Assembly: GCA_015680905.1 (NCBI GenBank)
Contig: CM027381.1
Coordinates: 71,971,501 to 72,035,500, forward strand
Source: Coptis chinensis
Lineage: Eukaryota; Streptophyta; Magnoliopsida; Ranunculales; Ranunculaceae
DNA: 64,000 bases
Direction of reading: 5' to 3'
Position 1 is the stretch's first letter. Each line of letters opens with the position of its first letter. Under the pieces are notes generated by a model that did no database searches, was not told the origin of the DNA, and saw nothing but the letters and a program-made list of their open reading frames with translations. The position numbers and the translations under genes are program-made. Positions 1-12,069 of this stretch are shown here, piece by piece.

Positions 1-260
1 CGTGTACAGTAAGAGATTCTTCGAAACAGACATAATGCTAATTTTTAGTGACTGCTATCATTTGCTTTGAATATTAGACTCAAGATAAGATTTTATGTTG
101 GCATCTGTCTGTTTTAAGGTTAAGTTAGAAGAATATTGAGATTGTGAAAACGAAAGCTCGAAGCAGTTGGACATAATAATGAATTAATGATGCGCATGTG
201 CACGCTTCAATGAAATGAAACAGCAGTCGGTAGACCGTTCTCACCGAGAAAGGTACGGGT

Positions 261-430
261 TACTATACATGTTTTTGCAGTTCGGATATTAGGCACTAAA
301 CTACATTGTACTATCAAAAAATTATCACTTTGCGACTTGGAAGTATTTCAGATCAATTTTTGTTGATGTGGCCACCGTCCAATACCACGTGTCCGGCCAT
401 CTAGACATGTGGCATTTTTTGAAATACTCG
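261..430 (+). repeat. Left terminal inverted repeat of MULE-1
   Basis: This is the left arm, matching 11070-11276 in reverse complement. The outer 50 bases match well (TACTATACATG, then TAGGCACTAAACTACATT). Further in, only blocks are shared, such as TTGCGACYTGG and the GTGGCCA motifs. The GRF gene starts 144 bp inside the arm, so the arm probably holds that gene's promoter. Confidence 0.7.
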
Positions 431-573
431 TGACCTGGACCTCATTGCAAGCGTGAAATACACGATCTAGTTTCGCAATTTTAAAAACTTGAAACACTGA
501 AATTGCGAGTTTAACCTTCTTCCTCCCTTCTCCTCTATTTGAAAACCCTAACTCTCAATTTGAATAGTTCAAA

Positions 574-969
574 ATGTCGTCCACCTCTATCAATTCGAAT
601 CATTCATGCTTTTGTGGAGAGTCATCTCCTTTGGTAATGTCAAAGACTATTGGAAATTTGGGAAGAAGATTTTTTTGTTGTACAAATTACAAAACTTACG
701 ACTGTGGCTACTTTGATTGGGAGGACAAAGTTCCAAAATCAACAAAGCAAAGCTTTATTGATTTGTACAAAGAGGTTGACGGATTGAAAGAAAGTTTGGA
801 GGAAGCTAACATGAAAAAGGTGGAGTTGCAAGAAAAATTGAATGTAATTGTTCACTCTGAGAAGAAGAAGAGAACAGAGTTGAAGAAAAAGGTGACAACT
901 TTGGAATGCCAGAAAACTTGTTTGATTTTGGTCATTGTATTCCTGCTTTACAAGTATTTGTTTGGTTAA
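574..969 (+). CDS. GRF-type zinc-finger, coiled-coil, membrane-anchored protein (MULE-associated)
   Basis: An intact 131-residue reading frame. Residues about 13-50 form a GRF zinc ribbon: CFCG, then GRRFFCC, then CGYFDWED, which supplies the C-x-C ... C ... C ligands. Residues about 60-112 are charged and heptad-like (LKESLEEANMKKVELQEKL) and should form a coiled coil. The C-terminus (LILVIVFLLYKYLFG) is one hydrophobic helix, giving a tail anchor. Plants have many such GRF-coil-TM proteins of unknown function, and GRF domains are generally taken to bind nucleic acid. Here the gene lies just inside the left inverted repeat of MULE-1 and converges on the transposase, so it is more likely a gene of the transposon than of the host. 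It is the only unbroken gene of the element. Confidence 0.75.
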   Translation: MSSTSINSNHSCFCGESSPLVMSKTIGNLGRRFFCCTNYKTYDCGYFDWEDKVPKSTKQSFIDLYKEVDGLKESLEEANMKKVELQEKLNVIVHSEKKKRTELKKKVTTLECQKTCLILVIVFLLYKYLFG

Positions 970-1677
970 TAAGTGATGTGCATTGTGTTTCTGTAATGTA
1001 ATAAGTTGAATGAAAATGGAATGAAATTGTAGAGTTCTCTGGTTTCTGTGTTTTTGTAACACTGGTTTCTGTCACTGTATGTATGTAATGAGTTCAATCA
1101 AAATACATTTCCTTAGATATATATTATAGTTATACTCTCTTGGCTCTATTTTTCAAGGCTTCACATAGTCTCCAATTTGTTGTAAACTCTAATACTAATT
1201 ACAATAAAAAAAAAAAAAAAAAATCAAATTCTTAGATATATATTATAGTTATACTCTCACGAATCTATTTTTTGGAGCACTCACATAGACTCCAATTTTT
1301 TTTTCTAAACTCTATTACTAATTACGAACAAGTAGGATATAAATAAATAATCAATCCTAGCTAGAGTTTTACAGAGTCTCTAATTTTTCCTAAACAATAT
1401 AGCTAATTACGGGGAAAAAAAAATATACAAAAAACTAAATTGCTAAAAATGATAGTTTTAGCCAAAAACGATTTTCTTAAAACTCGTAAGCCACAAAGAA
1501 TAGTTTTTACACTAATCTCATGTGAAGTTTAACATAATAAATTTTTTTTTCTAGAAAATGACAATGAAACTATGAAAGAACAAAAGAAAAAATAAATAGA
1601 GTTGCTTGAACATTTACTTTATGCATTTGTTAACCACACATGTGAATGAGAAAAAAGGAACAAAAAAATTAAACTAA
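970..1677. other. AT-rich non-coding DNA downstream of the GRF gene
   Basis: No coding potential is visible. Two diverged copies of a stretch around TATATATTATAGTTATACTCTC occur at about 1117 and 1227, each followed by a similar CTATTTTT-TTCACATAG sequence. This is a short tandem duplication of about 110 bp, with a poly-A run at about 1204-1222 between the copies. Confidence 0.5.
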
Positions 1678-4600
1678 TCTATCTATTAAGATAGGGTTTT
1701 TTTTTTTTTCACTACAGGACAAAACTATAATAAAGGACGGTCCAGATTGAATCTAGAACCATCAAACAGCTATTGTGCTCTTATTTTCCCCGAGATACGT
1801 GTTGGCAGCTATTAACTAAATGTGTCGCAAAGTTGATCCATGAGTTTAAACGGGCTGTAACGCTTAACAGTCAACAGTTAAAAGTCGCTCTAACATAATT
1901 TTCTGCTTTGTTTTGTTTATTGCAACAACATAAAATTGATTAAAACAAAATCGAACTCGGGAACCAGTTCCCAAAGGCTAGCAGTCAAACCAGTGTGTTA
2001 AATACTCACTGATGCAACCATCTTGGAGTAAAGTCATCCTATTTGTTGTCTTAGAATTTACTCATGGAGGTATTGTATGGATGCCCAAGCATGATTGCAA
2101 CTAGTGCCCAAGGCCTTTAACGCATAGGTGAAACGTGCCGAAGGCATGCCGGTGAGTGTCTTTAAGACACGGGGCATATTCTAGTCATAAAATAAGTAAC
2201 AGTATGGGTGTACACCCAAACATATAAAATTGTATTATATGCACTATATATATGGGCCTAATAAATAAAGTTGGATCAATTTGATGTATCATCCATGGTG
2301 GAATTTAGACATTTAGTCATAATTAAGAATTTCAAAAACTACAATTCCAGCAACAATAATTACAACATATTCCAATTAAATTTCAGAATTTTATAATTTC
2401 CAATTTTAGCGTAATAACGAGATTCAATTAAAGCGGACGTTGACTTAAATAAATTATATAACTATTGATTTAGTTAAAGTGGACCTTGGGCTTAAATAAA
2501 TTATATACCAAACCAAACTAAAACAAATTACATGTGGAAAACTAAATTATACAAAAAATAACATCACAAAATATATAATAGAAAATGAAAAAAAAAAAAT
2601 AACAGCAAACCAATAATGACAAATATTTTAAAATATATATAATACTGCATGAAACTAACGTCAAAAAACAATTAACGGAAAATATAAAACTAGATATAAA
2701 TGCATCAAACTAACCTCAAATAATATTTAACGGAAAATCAGAAATTGGATACACATGCAAGTATTAAACTAATCTTAAAAAGTAATTAATAGACAATCGG
2801 AATATGGATACAACTGCATTAAACTAACCTCAAAGAATAATTAACAGGAAATCAAAACTTGGATGTAAATACATCGAACTAACATAAAAAAAAATAATTG
2901 TCAGAAAATCGGAAACTGGATGCAAATGCATTGAACTAACCCTCAGAGATTAAATTAATGAGAAATCGGAAAATGGATGCAACTGTATTGAACTAACGTA
3001 AAAAAAATAAACTGTAAATTGGAAACAGGATGCAAATGCATGAAACTAATCTTAAAAAATAATTAACGGGAAATCGGAAACCGAATGCAACTACACTGAA
3101 CTAATTTCAAAAAATAAATTGGATGCAAATCCATTGAACTAACTTCAAGAAATAATTAACGACAAATCAGAAACTGGATATGATGCAAATTCATTGAACT
3201 AACTTCAAACAATAATTAATGAGAAATCATAAAGTAGATGTAAATGCAACCTCATCGAATAATAAATAAGAAATCGGAAACTGAATGCAAATGTATTAAA
3301 CTAATCTCAAAGAATGATTAACGGGAAATCAGAAACTGTATGCAAATGCATTGAACTGACCTCAAAGAACAATTAACAGAAAATTAGAAATTAGATGTAA
3401 ATGCATTGAACTAACTGCAAAGAATAATTAACAAGAAATCAGAAACTGGATGCAACTGCATTGAACTAGCTAACCTCAAAAAATAAATAACAGAAAATCA
3501 GAAACTGGATGAAAATACATTGAACTAACCTCAAAATATAGTTGTGATATATGTTGTGGGAATGTCTCGATAAGTATATATAGTTTTGCATTTAAAACGG
3601 TGTTTATCTTATCTTTCTTCTTATGATTGGGAACACCTTGCTATTCGAGTAGCTTCAATATGAACTTCATCTTATTAGACAATCTTACAAACCTTCAATC
3701 AAACTTCTATTATTAAATAACAAAATGAAGTTGAAAGGTTTTATGAATGGCGAGTTATTTTTTTTTTACTAGAGAGTACGTGGGGGTTTCATGTTATAAG
3801 AAATTTGGATGAGTGATCAATACAATATTTGTATATAATAGTTCTACATATATAGTTGCATATATTTTTCAGAATAATTAATGTGACAGGACCCGTTCGT
3901 AGATAATCTTTGAAGATCCCACATAGTGAGTCAGGTGTAATTTAAAAAATAATTAACGGAAAATCGAGAACTGGATAATCTTTGATGATCTCATATACTA
4001 AATCAAGCATAATTTATTTTTATGTCATGTTTGTAAAGACACTACAGATGGATCAGTAGAAAGTTGATATTATACACCACATTGGATAGTTAAAAGGAAA
4101 TTAAAAACTGGATTCAAATACATTGAACTGAGCTCAAAGAGTAATTAACGGAAAATCAGAAACTTTATGCAAATATAATAAACTCAACTTAAAAAGTAAT
4201 TAATTAGAAATCGGAAACTGACTGCAACTGCATTAAACTAACATCAGAGAATAACTAACGGGAAATTAGAAATTGGATGCAAATTCTTGAAAAATATTTA
4301 ACGGGAAATCAGAAACAGTATGCAAAAATGCATCAAACAAACCTCAAATAATAATTAACAGGGAATCGGAAACTGGATGCAAATTCATTAAATTAACCTC
4401 AAAAAATAATTAACAGAAAATCAAAAACCGAATGCAACTGCATTGAACTAACCTCATAGAATAATTGGCGGGAAATCAAAAACTAGATACAAATACATTG
4501 AAATAACCTCAAAGAATAGTTAACGGGAAATCAGAAACCGGGATGAAATTACATCAAACTAACCTCAAAGCATAAATAATAAGAAATTATAAACTAGATG

Positions 4601-6020
4601 CAGATGTATTGAACTAACCTCAAAGAGTTATTAATGAGAAATTGGAAACTAGATGCAAATATAATAAACTAATCTAAAGACTAATTAACGAAACATCGAA
4701 AAATGGATGCAACTACACTGAACTAACCTCAATAAATAATTAACGGGAAATCATAAATTTAATACAACTGCATTGAACAAACAAACCTAAAAAACTAATT
4801 AACGGGAGATCGGAAACTTGCTACAAATGCATTGAACTAACCTTAAAGAACAATTAACTGGAAATCGAAAATTGGATGCAACTGCATTGAACTAACCTTA
4901 AAAAATAATTAACGAAAAATCGGAAACTGGATGCAACTGCATTAAACTAAAATCATAGATTAACTAATAAGCCGAGAAATCAGAGATTTGATACAATATC
5001 CTTAATGAATATTTAACGAAAAATCGGAAACTGGATGCAAATATATTGAAATAACCTCAAAGAATAGTTAATTGGAAATCAGAAACCGGATGTAACTACA
5101 TCGAACTACCCTCAAAGCATAAATAACCAAAAATTGGAAGCTAGATGCGAACTAACCTCGAGAAATAATTAATGGGAAATCAGAAACTGGTTGCAGATGT
5201 TTTTATTGAACTAACCTTAAAGAGTAATTAATGAGAAATTGAAACATGGATGCAAATGCAATGAACTAATCTCAAAGAGTAATTAATGAAACATTGAAAA
5301 CTAGATGCAACTGAACTGAATTAACCTTAATGAATAATTAACGGGAAATCAGAAACTTGATACAACTACATTGAATTAACATCAAAGAGTGATTAACAAA
5401 ACAATGAAAACTAGATTCAACTGCACTGAATTAACCTTAATTAATAATTAATGGGAAATCAAAAACTTGATACAATTACATTGAATTAACTTCAAAGAAT
5501 AATTAATGGGAAATCGGAAACTATATGCAACTACATTGAACTAGCATCAAAGAATAATTAACGTAAAATTGAAAACTTGATGCAAATGTATTGAACTAAC
5601 CCCGAAACATAGTTGTATTATATGTAAGGAGAATATAATGTCTTGAACATAGTTGTATTATATGTAGGGAGAATATAATGTCTCGATAAGTATAGTTTTG
5701 TATTTTAAGTAGTGTTTATTACAATTCTTTTATTATGATTGGGAATGTCTTGCTATTCAAGTAGCTTCAATATCATCTTCGTCACATTGGGCATTCTCAC
5801 AAAATTTCAATAAAACCTCTATTATTAAATAACCTAATAACAAAAATATATCGATGAGTTTTATCAAGGTTTGATACTTTCTTTTTATAGAGAGTGGCGC
5901 AAGAAAATTGAATGAGTGATTAATATAATTTATATATCTCATAGCTGTGCATAGTTGCTAATATTATTTAGAATAATTTAATATAACGACAGCCGTTTGT
6001 AGGACGGGTTCGAAAACTAG
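1678..6020 (+). mobile_element. Helitron-like element 1 carrying a minisatellite array (5' end tentative)
   Basis: The 3' end is typical of Helitrons. A short stem (CCGT paired with ACGG around 5993-6007) is followed by TTCGAAAACTAG and then a T at 6021, which fits insertion between A and T. The same terminus, with a better stem, recurs at 60483. A plausible 5' end is TCTATCTATTAAG at 1678, preceded by A, but that call rests on the TC dinucleotide and its setting only. The interior holds 55-bp tandem repeats and copies of a spacer shared with the 56-60 kb block. No Rep/helicase gene is present, so the element is non-autonomous. It lies inside MULE-1. Confidence 0.55.
2650..5604 (+). repeat. 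Minisatellite array 1 (about 55-bp monomer, diverged)
   Basis: Dozens of monomers recur at about 55 bp. Each contains the words GAACTAACCTCAAAGAATAA, TTAACGGGAAATCGGAAACT and GGATGCAAATGCATT in that order, with roughly 10-25 percent divergence by eye. The array is broken at about 3536-3960 by a spacer (TGGGAATGTCTCGATAAGTA and following) that reappears at 5605-6016 just before the Helitron 3' end. The same monomer and spacer build the array at 55.9-60.4 kb. Confidence 0.85.
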
Positions 6021-6195
6021 TGATAATTTAATTAACATAGCAAAAGCAAACATTAAACATCACTACACTACATCAGGACTTGATAATTTAACATAGAACA
6101 AGACAACCAAGCTAAAAAAACATCAAAACATAGAAACAAAACAAGACACTGCCTAGATAAACCTAACAAACACACTTCAAACATACACCAAGACA

Positions 6196-6670
6196 TCACT
6201 TCTTAGACTTAGACTTCTTGAACTTCATACAAAACCCAGGATAAGTTGCAGCAGCAGCAAGACTCAGGATAACCTCTTGAACTTGCTGCTTGGATGTTGT
6301 TGGTGCTGATTCCCTCACTGCTGCTTCATTTATTGCTACTGCTGGTAACCTTGGAGATTTCCTGAGCTTATGTTCGAATCGGTGGAACTTCTAGACTTGG
6401 TTCTCTAGGTCGACTTGCCTCTCCCTCTTCCAATAGCTCAATGATGCACATCCTTCCACAGTCATCACGAGGCTTCAGATTAATGGCATCATTCTCATAA
6501 ACAACCTCCATGAACATTCTCTTCCCCTGCTTTGTTTTGATGAGCTCCCAAACTGCAACCTTCTTTCAAAAGTTTTGGGTTCTCCCTTACCCTCAACATG
6601 GATCATCTGACCCTTGGTCATTATTTTTTCGAATCTAAACCTATTGCATACAACCTCTACCCCTCTAGGA
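6196..6670 (-). pseudogene. Fragment of an unidentified gene inside MULE-1
   Basis: Read on the minus strand, this stretch gives protein-like sequence in pieces: VCNRFRFEKIMTKGQMIHVE, then (frame change) VWELIKTKQGKRMFMEVVYE and DDCGRMCIIELLEEGEA, then (frame change) a C-terminus with QQVQEVILSLAAAATYPGF and a lysine-serine tail ending in TGA at 6196. At least two frameshifts are needed. I do not recognise the family. It follows the transposase on the same strand, so it may be a further exon set of that transcript or a separate element gene. Confidence 0.4.
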
Positions 6671-6958
6671 TGTTTTTATAGATTGCATACCAAACACCAT
6701 TAATTATCACCAACTATAAAGTTCAAAATTAAAACTATAACACTATTTACAAGACATTAGTCAAATCAGTTTTCAATATGTTCATTAAAGCATTCTCTTT
6801 GACCAAAAAAAAAAAAAAAAAAAATGTTTCCTTACATTCAAAATATGACACTTGTTCTTTGCATGACCATGTTTGAGAGAAACATACAAAACGTGACACT
6901 TGTTCATTAAAGCAACAAGTCTGAAACCATTAATACACTCTTAAAACACCAAAATGGG
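6671..6958. other. Non-coding gap between MULE-1 genes
   Basis: AT-rich, with a poly-A run at about 6806-6824. I see no gene in it. Confidence 0.4.
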
Positions 6959-9900
6959 CTAGATCAATTTTACCAAATAATTCATGGGATGCCTTCTGCT
7001 GTACTCTTTGCAATTTTGATTCCCCGAAGTTCCAAGTGGTGTATTATTTGACCCTTGACTACTTCCAACTTGATCACTTGCACTTGAAGTCTTCCTTTGT
7101 ACAACTCTCCTTTCTTGTGGTGGCTATATAAGAAATAAAGCATAATGAATAAAAACTTACCAAAGTAAACTAAAGAATAAAGACATAAACTAAACTAAAT
7201 TTTAAATTGCAGACACTTAAATGAATAAAAAACTTAAAGTAATAACTTACATGAAAATATTTTCTTCCAGTTGGAGGTAATATGTGTACTCCATCATCCA
7301 TTGACACAGTTACTCTTGGTGCAAGTGGAACAGCTAATCTTGAAGCAGTCTACACAGTCATGCACAATGAATAAGCCAATGCACTCAAACTAATTTATTG
7401 AAAAAAACTAAACTAAAACACTCACATTGATGTCAGCTTCTCCTTCAATAATATTAGTGTTTACACCAAGTGGAACAGTAATTGGCTCACTGCTTCCTCT
7501 TCCTCTTTCACCCCCTAGCCCTTGTACCTTTACCCCTTGTACCTCTACCCCTTGTACTTGGTTGCTGATTAGTTGCATTCTCATCTCTTAAAGTACTTGG
7601 CCCTTCATTACTTGGAGTTGGTTCATTTGAATTCAATGGTGTCAATCTTGAAGCAGTCTACACATAATGCACTATGAATAAGATAATGCACAAAACATAA
7701 TGAATGAAAAGTACATTAAATATATTAGAAGACTCACATTGATGTAAGTTTCTCCTTCAGGACTAGTGTATACTCTAAAGCCTATAGGGACTGGTTCCCT
7801 TCTTCCTCTCCATCTTTGACCTCTACCCCTTGTACCTCTGCCTCTTGTACACCTACCTTCATTACTTGCATTCTCAGCTGTTACATTAGTTGGCCCTTCA
7901 TTAGTTGCATCCTCAGCTGGGACATTATTCACTTCTCCTTTCTTCTTCCTCACCTAATGTTATATTAACATATTTAAATACAATCAAAACCACTTGTAAA
8001 AATAACTTATAAAAGTAAAAGACAAATGCGTACTCACTTGTTTCTTTCTAAGTGGTCGGTCTGTAGACTTGCATGACCTTATGTTGTGTTCCTCACTATT
8101 GCATCTAGAACAATGCATTTTCCTACCCTTCCTGCATAGTTGGTGAGAAGCCTTGTCTTCTGTCACTTTTCCAGTTCCCACTTGTGTCACTCTTCTAGTT
8201 CCCACTGCTACTCCTTCCTTCCTTCTATTCTTCTTGGGTCTGCCATGTATCCTCCTTGCTATGGGAGGCAAAATAGTAGGCCTCTTTGTCTTATGCCACA
8301 TGTTTTGACCATTCAAAGGCTGTAACACATGATTATATATCTTCTTGTACTCTGCCACACTATACTAACTAGATACATACTGCAATGGATCAATGTTGAG
8401 ATAATACATAACTGAAATGGCATGTGGACATGGGATGCCATTCATTTCCCACATTCTACAGCTGCATCTCATAGCAGTTGCACCCACAGTAAAAGCTTCA
8501 TATTTGTTCTTCCTGGCCTCAAATAAGTTGCTTCCATTGTAATGTGTAGACCAAAACCTATGATCTTCTTTATTTTTTTTTTCTAACTTTTGCATGATAA
8601 TAGGACAAAAGGCAGTCTTCCAGTTAGCCATTGCTGCAATCTTCTTTTGCACTCTAGCAATTACTTGCAATCTGATATCCTCAAGCATTTCTACGATGTT
8701 CTTTTCCCTTGCTTCCACTATTGTTGAGTTAAATGTCTCACATATGTTGTTGTCAACAGAATCTGAACAAGGAAACATGCTAAAAAAAGTTATTGACCAC
8801 TGTCTTGGGTTTTGCTTCACCATGCAGTGGTGATATGCATCCTCAGAATACCTTTTCATTTCATCCATGTTTTGTTCAAACTTTTAAGGAGTCCCACATT
8901 TGCTAGCCTTCCAAAACAGAAACTTATACTGTAAACTAGGGAATGTCTTCTTGAAATTGGCATATACATGCCTGGCACAATTTCTATGCTCAACAAAAGG
9001 CAAATAGTCTTTTATCACTTGTACAAGACCCTTTTACTGGTCACTAATAATAGTCAACCCAAGACCCTGACCCTCACTATAACCCAAGTCTTGCATCAGC
9101 AAATCCAAAAACCACATCCAACTATCTGATTTTTCCACTCCTGCAACTGCCCATGCTATTGGGAACATTTGATTGTTTGCATCTCTACCAATGGCTGCCA
9201 GTAGCTCCCCCTTGCAGTACCCCTTCAAGAAACATCCATCAACTCCAATAACTTGTCTGCAACCACCCTTCCATGCATTTATAAGTGCAACAAACCCTAT
9301 ATACATGCGCTTGAACACTGCAGGTTCATTAGGTGGGATGAAATAATTCTATCTCAATAGTACTCCTAGGATTACTCCTTCTTAGTTCAAATTGGTAGTC
9401 CCACAACTTTGCATATACACCAGCCAACCTATTTTCAACTGCATCTAGAACTTTGCGTTTAGCTTTGCTACACTGACACAATGTCACATCAAGCTTAAAC
9501 TTGTGCATAATATGCTCTTTCAAATCCTTCAATTTCATTTTAGGATACTTCAGTATCTTCTCTCCATATATCCTAGCAATCCATTTATAGTTAGCAATCT
9601 GGACATCAAATATCCTTGAACACTTATGTTCTTCTATATAAGACTTTATCTAGAAGCTTCTCTTGCTTGTCATCCAACTAGCATATAGTCTAAATGGGCA
9701 ATCCTCAGCACATAATGCAAGGATTCTTTTCTGGTTGTTTAACTTCAACCAAAGTTAGTACCCATGAGCAAATGCAAAATCCTTCAAACAATCCTTGGGC
9801 TGATTAGGGGATGCAAACACCATCCCTAGTCTTGGTTGCACATGAAATACATCAGTCTTGGGATCAAAACTAGGGTACCTAAACTTCTTGGTTTTTCTAA

Positions 9901-10696
9901 TACCATCATCCTCATCAGTATCTGGACTTTCATAATCACTTGAATCTATATAGTCACTATCAACATCCCCATGGTCAACTTCATCATCACTAATAAACAC
10001 ATTGTTGGCTTCATCAACATAAAGCCCATCCACTGCTACAACACCAATACTGGCATTCATTGCTTCAACATCATCATCACCTTCAGCATTTATTGCTTAC
10101 TCAGCTCCAGTACCATTCACTTCAGGTTCATGATCACCATCATCCCAAATTGATTTCATTCTTTCAAGTCTTTTTCGTTTTTTCCTTTCTTCTATCATTT
10201 TCCTAACTTCAATAAGCTCCTCATCATTATCAGACAATTCATGCAAATCCTCAAACCTAAAATCTTCCTCATCTGACTCATTATCATCTGAAATACAAAC
10301 CTTATCACTCTATAACTGAGTTTGTATCTCAATGTCTTCTCCATTCTCTAACTCAACTACTTCAATATCATGCACAACACTTTGTTCACTTGAATCCACC
10401 TCAACATCATGTTCAATGTATACCTCAATTCTATTCCCAGCCCTAACTTCTTGCAGCATTTTCATAATACTAGTATCATCAAAAATTAACATATAACCCT
10501 GACTGCTGGCTTGACCATAGTGCATTTTACTCACATTATAATACCCCAACTCCTCCACCATTGATTTTAAATCAAAATACCAAAATCTATATGGATCAAT
10601 ATTGTCCAAGCACTCTACCCTACCACCAAGGTAATGAAGGTCTGGACTAGTAACAAATGAACCCCCATGATGGAGATTAATTACAACTGTTTCCAA
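6959..10696 (-). pseudogene. MURA-type (MuDR family) transposase, decayed
   Basis: Read right to left, the pieces follow the plant MuDR order. An N-terminal PB1-like domain (10696-10310; LGGRVECLDNIDPYRFWYFD) is followed by an acidic linker and the DNA-binding region (10060-9755, 9538-9329; FRYPSFDPKTDVFHVQPRLG). The MULE DDE domain (9318-9034) has VDGCFLKGYCKGEL with the first Asp and LTIISDQ with the second. A SWIM zinc finger (8868-8365) has CSCRMWEMNGIPCPHAI. The tail has an AT-hook-like GRPKK, a zinc knuckle (CSRCNSEEHNIRSCK) and RGRG repeats. The last reading block ends NYLVKLI-stop at 6959. Stops or frameshifts fall near 10310-10060, 9755-9538 and 9034-8868, so no full transposase can be made. 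The N-terminus lies near the right inverted repeat, as expected. Confidence 0.85.
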
Positions 10697-11069
10697 TGCA
10701 GTAATTTAGCAACAATATATTAATAATATGACAACAATCAACTGTGTAACAATATATATTTAAATTGAAAAGAAAAGCACTACCATAGTATAATATTCAT
10801 GTATAATAGCCGACAACAATATGACAAAAAACAATATAAAAAACATTAACTTACTTTAATCTGGACCAGATTCCTATGGATTAGTGTTTTATATAGGTTA
10901 GGGTTTGTGTGAATTAGGCAATTTAATCTTAAAGACAACGAATTTTGGTCAATTAGGGTTTCTGATGAAATCCCCAATTTTTGGGCGCTCAAACAAAAGA
11001 GAGAGAAAAGTTGGAGAGGGAAAATGCGGGAAATGACATTCAACTTGTTGGCTATTCAGCTTGTGTGGC

Positions 11070-11276
11070 AAATTTGGCCACGTCAACACATGTTTTTTAT
11101 GATAAATAAAATGACATGTCTCCACGTAAGATTATAAAACCTCCAAACTTGGCCACGTCAGCACATTTTGGCCATAATATTTGCCCAGGTCGCAACCTAA
11201 ATTTTTTTTTATAGTAAAATGTAGTTTAGTGCCTAGAAAATTGTATAGTATCCAAAGTGCTAAAACATGTATAGTA
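11070..11276 (-). repeat. Right terminal inverted repeat of MULE-1
   Basis: This is the reverse complement of the left arm at 261-430, with the 18-mer match at 11218-11235 and the terminal match at 11266-11276. It lies about 370 bp upstream of the transposase N-terminus and probably contains its promoter. Confidence 0.7.
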
Positions 11277-11639
11277 CGTTGTATAGTATGCCAATTAAGT
11301 GAATCAGGTTTAAATCCTTGTACTTAAAAAAAAAAAAAAAAAAAAAACAACAACAACAACTTAGTTCACGTTTTAAACTGAACCGAAAAAAATACGGAAA
11401 AAAAATAAAGAAATGGGGCTCAGCCCTTTGGTTTTAATCCGGTTGAGTATAAACCCCTTCTTATCGGCCCATCCCACATAACCTCCCTATTTATCGGCCC
11501 ATACCACATAACCTCCCTGTTTTCCAATAACAGGGCAAATCCAGTCCGATTTCTATTTCCTATTTTATTTTATTACATGTAAGTACCCTCCGTTCTACAC
11601 TACAATACACATGTCCACACACTAGGTCGTAGTCTATCA
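11277..11639. other. Non-coding junction between MULE-1 and the next element
   Basis: Contains a poly-A stretch (about 11326-11346) leading into CAA repeats, and a short direct repeat of TTATCGGCCCAT-CCACATAACCTCCCT at about 11461 and 11492. No gene is visible. Confidence 0.45.
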
Positions 11640-12045
11640 GCTCATACCAATTCATCAGAGCGTACCAGTGACCCAACCCCAGAACGTCCCCAACATCAAT
11701 TATAGCCATGTATGGAAGCAAATCAGCTAGCGCAATCCTGGAGCTCAGTCAACGCAACAATCAAGAAAACATTTACTTTGTAACATCAGAGTAATGACGA
11801 ATCTCCAAGATAGCACATAAGGTGGATCTATACTTCATAACGGCCTGGAGCAAATATGGAAGGTCAGCTCAAACATCTATAAATAGAGAGAGATGAACTA
11901 CGTAAGGCTTGATTCAAGTTTACCCCAAGAAACTTGATACGTAGGCAACTCTTATCCCAAGAAGAGTACAACCATTCCCCTTCAACCTCAACATCAGGTC
12001 GTAGGCATAAAACACCAACATTTACATTACCCGTTTTACCCTTTT
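11640..12045 (+). repeat. LTR remnant related to the Tat element LTR
   Basis: CTATAAATAGAGAG at about 11877 is followed by GAACTACGTAAGGCTTGATTC and GATACGTAGGCAACTC. The LTRs at 23.3-23.9 kb and 38.8-39.4 kb have the same order: CTATAAATACC, GAACTACGTGAGGCCTGATT, GATACGTAGGCAGCTC. This looks like the TATA-to-U5 part of a related, older LTR. Its left edge is not defined. Confidence 0.5.
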
Positions 12046-12069
12046 TACATATTCATCGTAATTTCAACC

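Larger units (their letters stand above)
261..11276. mobile_element. MULE-1: Mutator-like element with long terminal inverted repeats
   Basis: The two ends carry matching inverted arms. TACTATACATG at 261-271 pairs with its complement at 11266-11276, and the 18-mer TAGGCACTAAACTACATT at 290-307 has an exact complement at 11218-11235. Weaker similarity continues to about 430 on the left and 11070 on the right. Between the arms lie a GRF zinc-finger gene reading inward from the left and a MURA-type transposase pseudogene reading inward from the right. This is the convergent two-gene plan known from maize MuDR. A Helitron-like block ending at 6020 accounts for about 4 kb of the 11 kb. I could not find a clean 9-bp target duplication, so the outer limits are good to within about ten bases. 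Confidence 0.75.

Noticed and set aside
1711..1760. CACTACAGGAC as a possible CACTA terminus
   Set aside because: No matching inverted end, subterminal repeats or 3-bp duplication was found.
2650..5604. Regular repeats that might suggest a CRISPR array
   Set aside because: The repeats are contiguous, diverged 55-bp monomers with no unique spacers, in a plant nuclear genome.
9971..10153. Plus-strand frames across the transposase region
   Set aside because: They are antisense to the MURA-type pseudogene and have His/Ile-rich composition typical of shadows.
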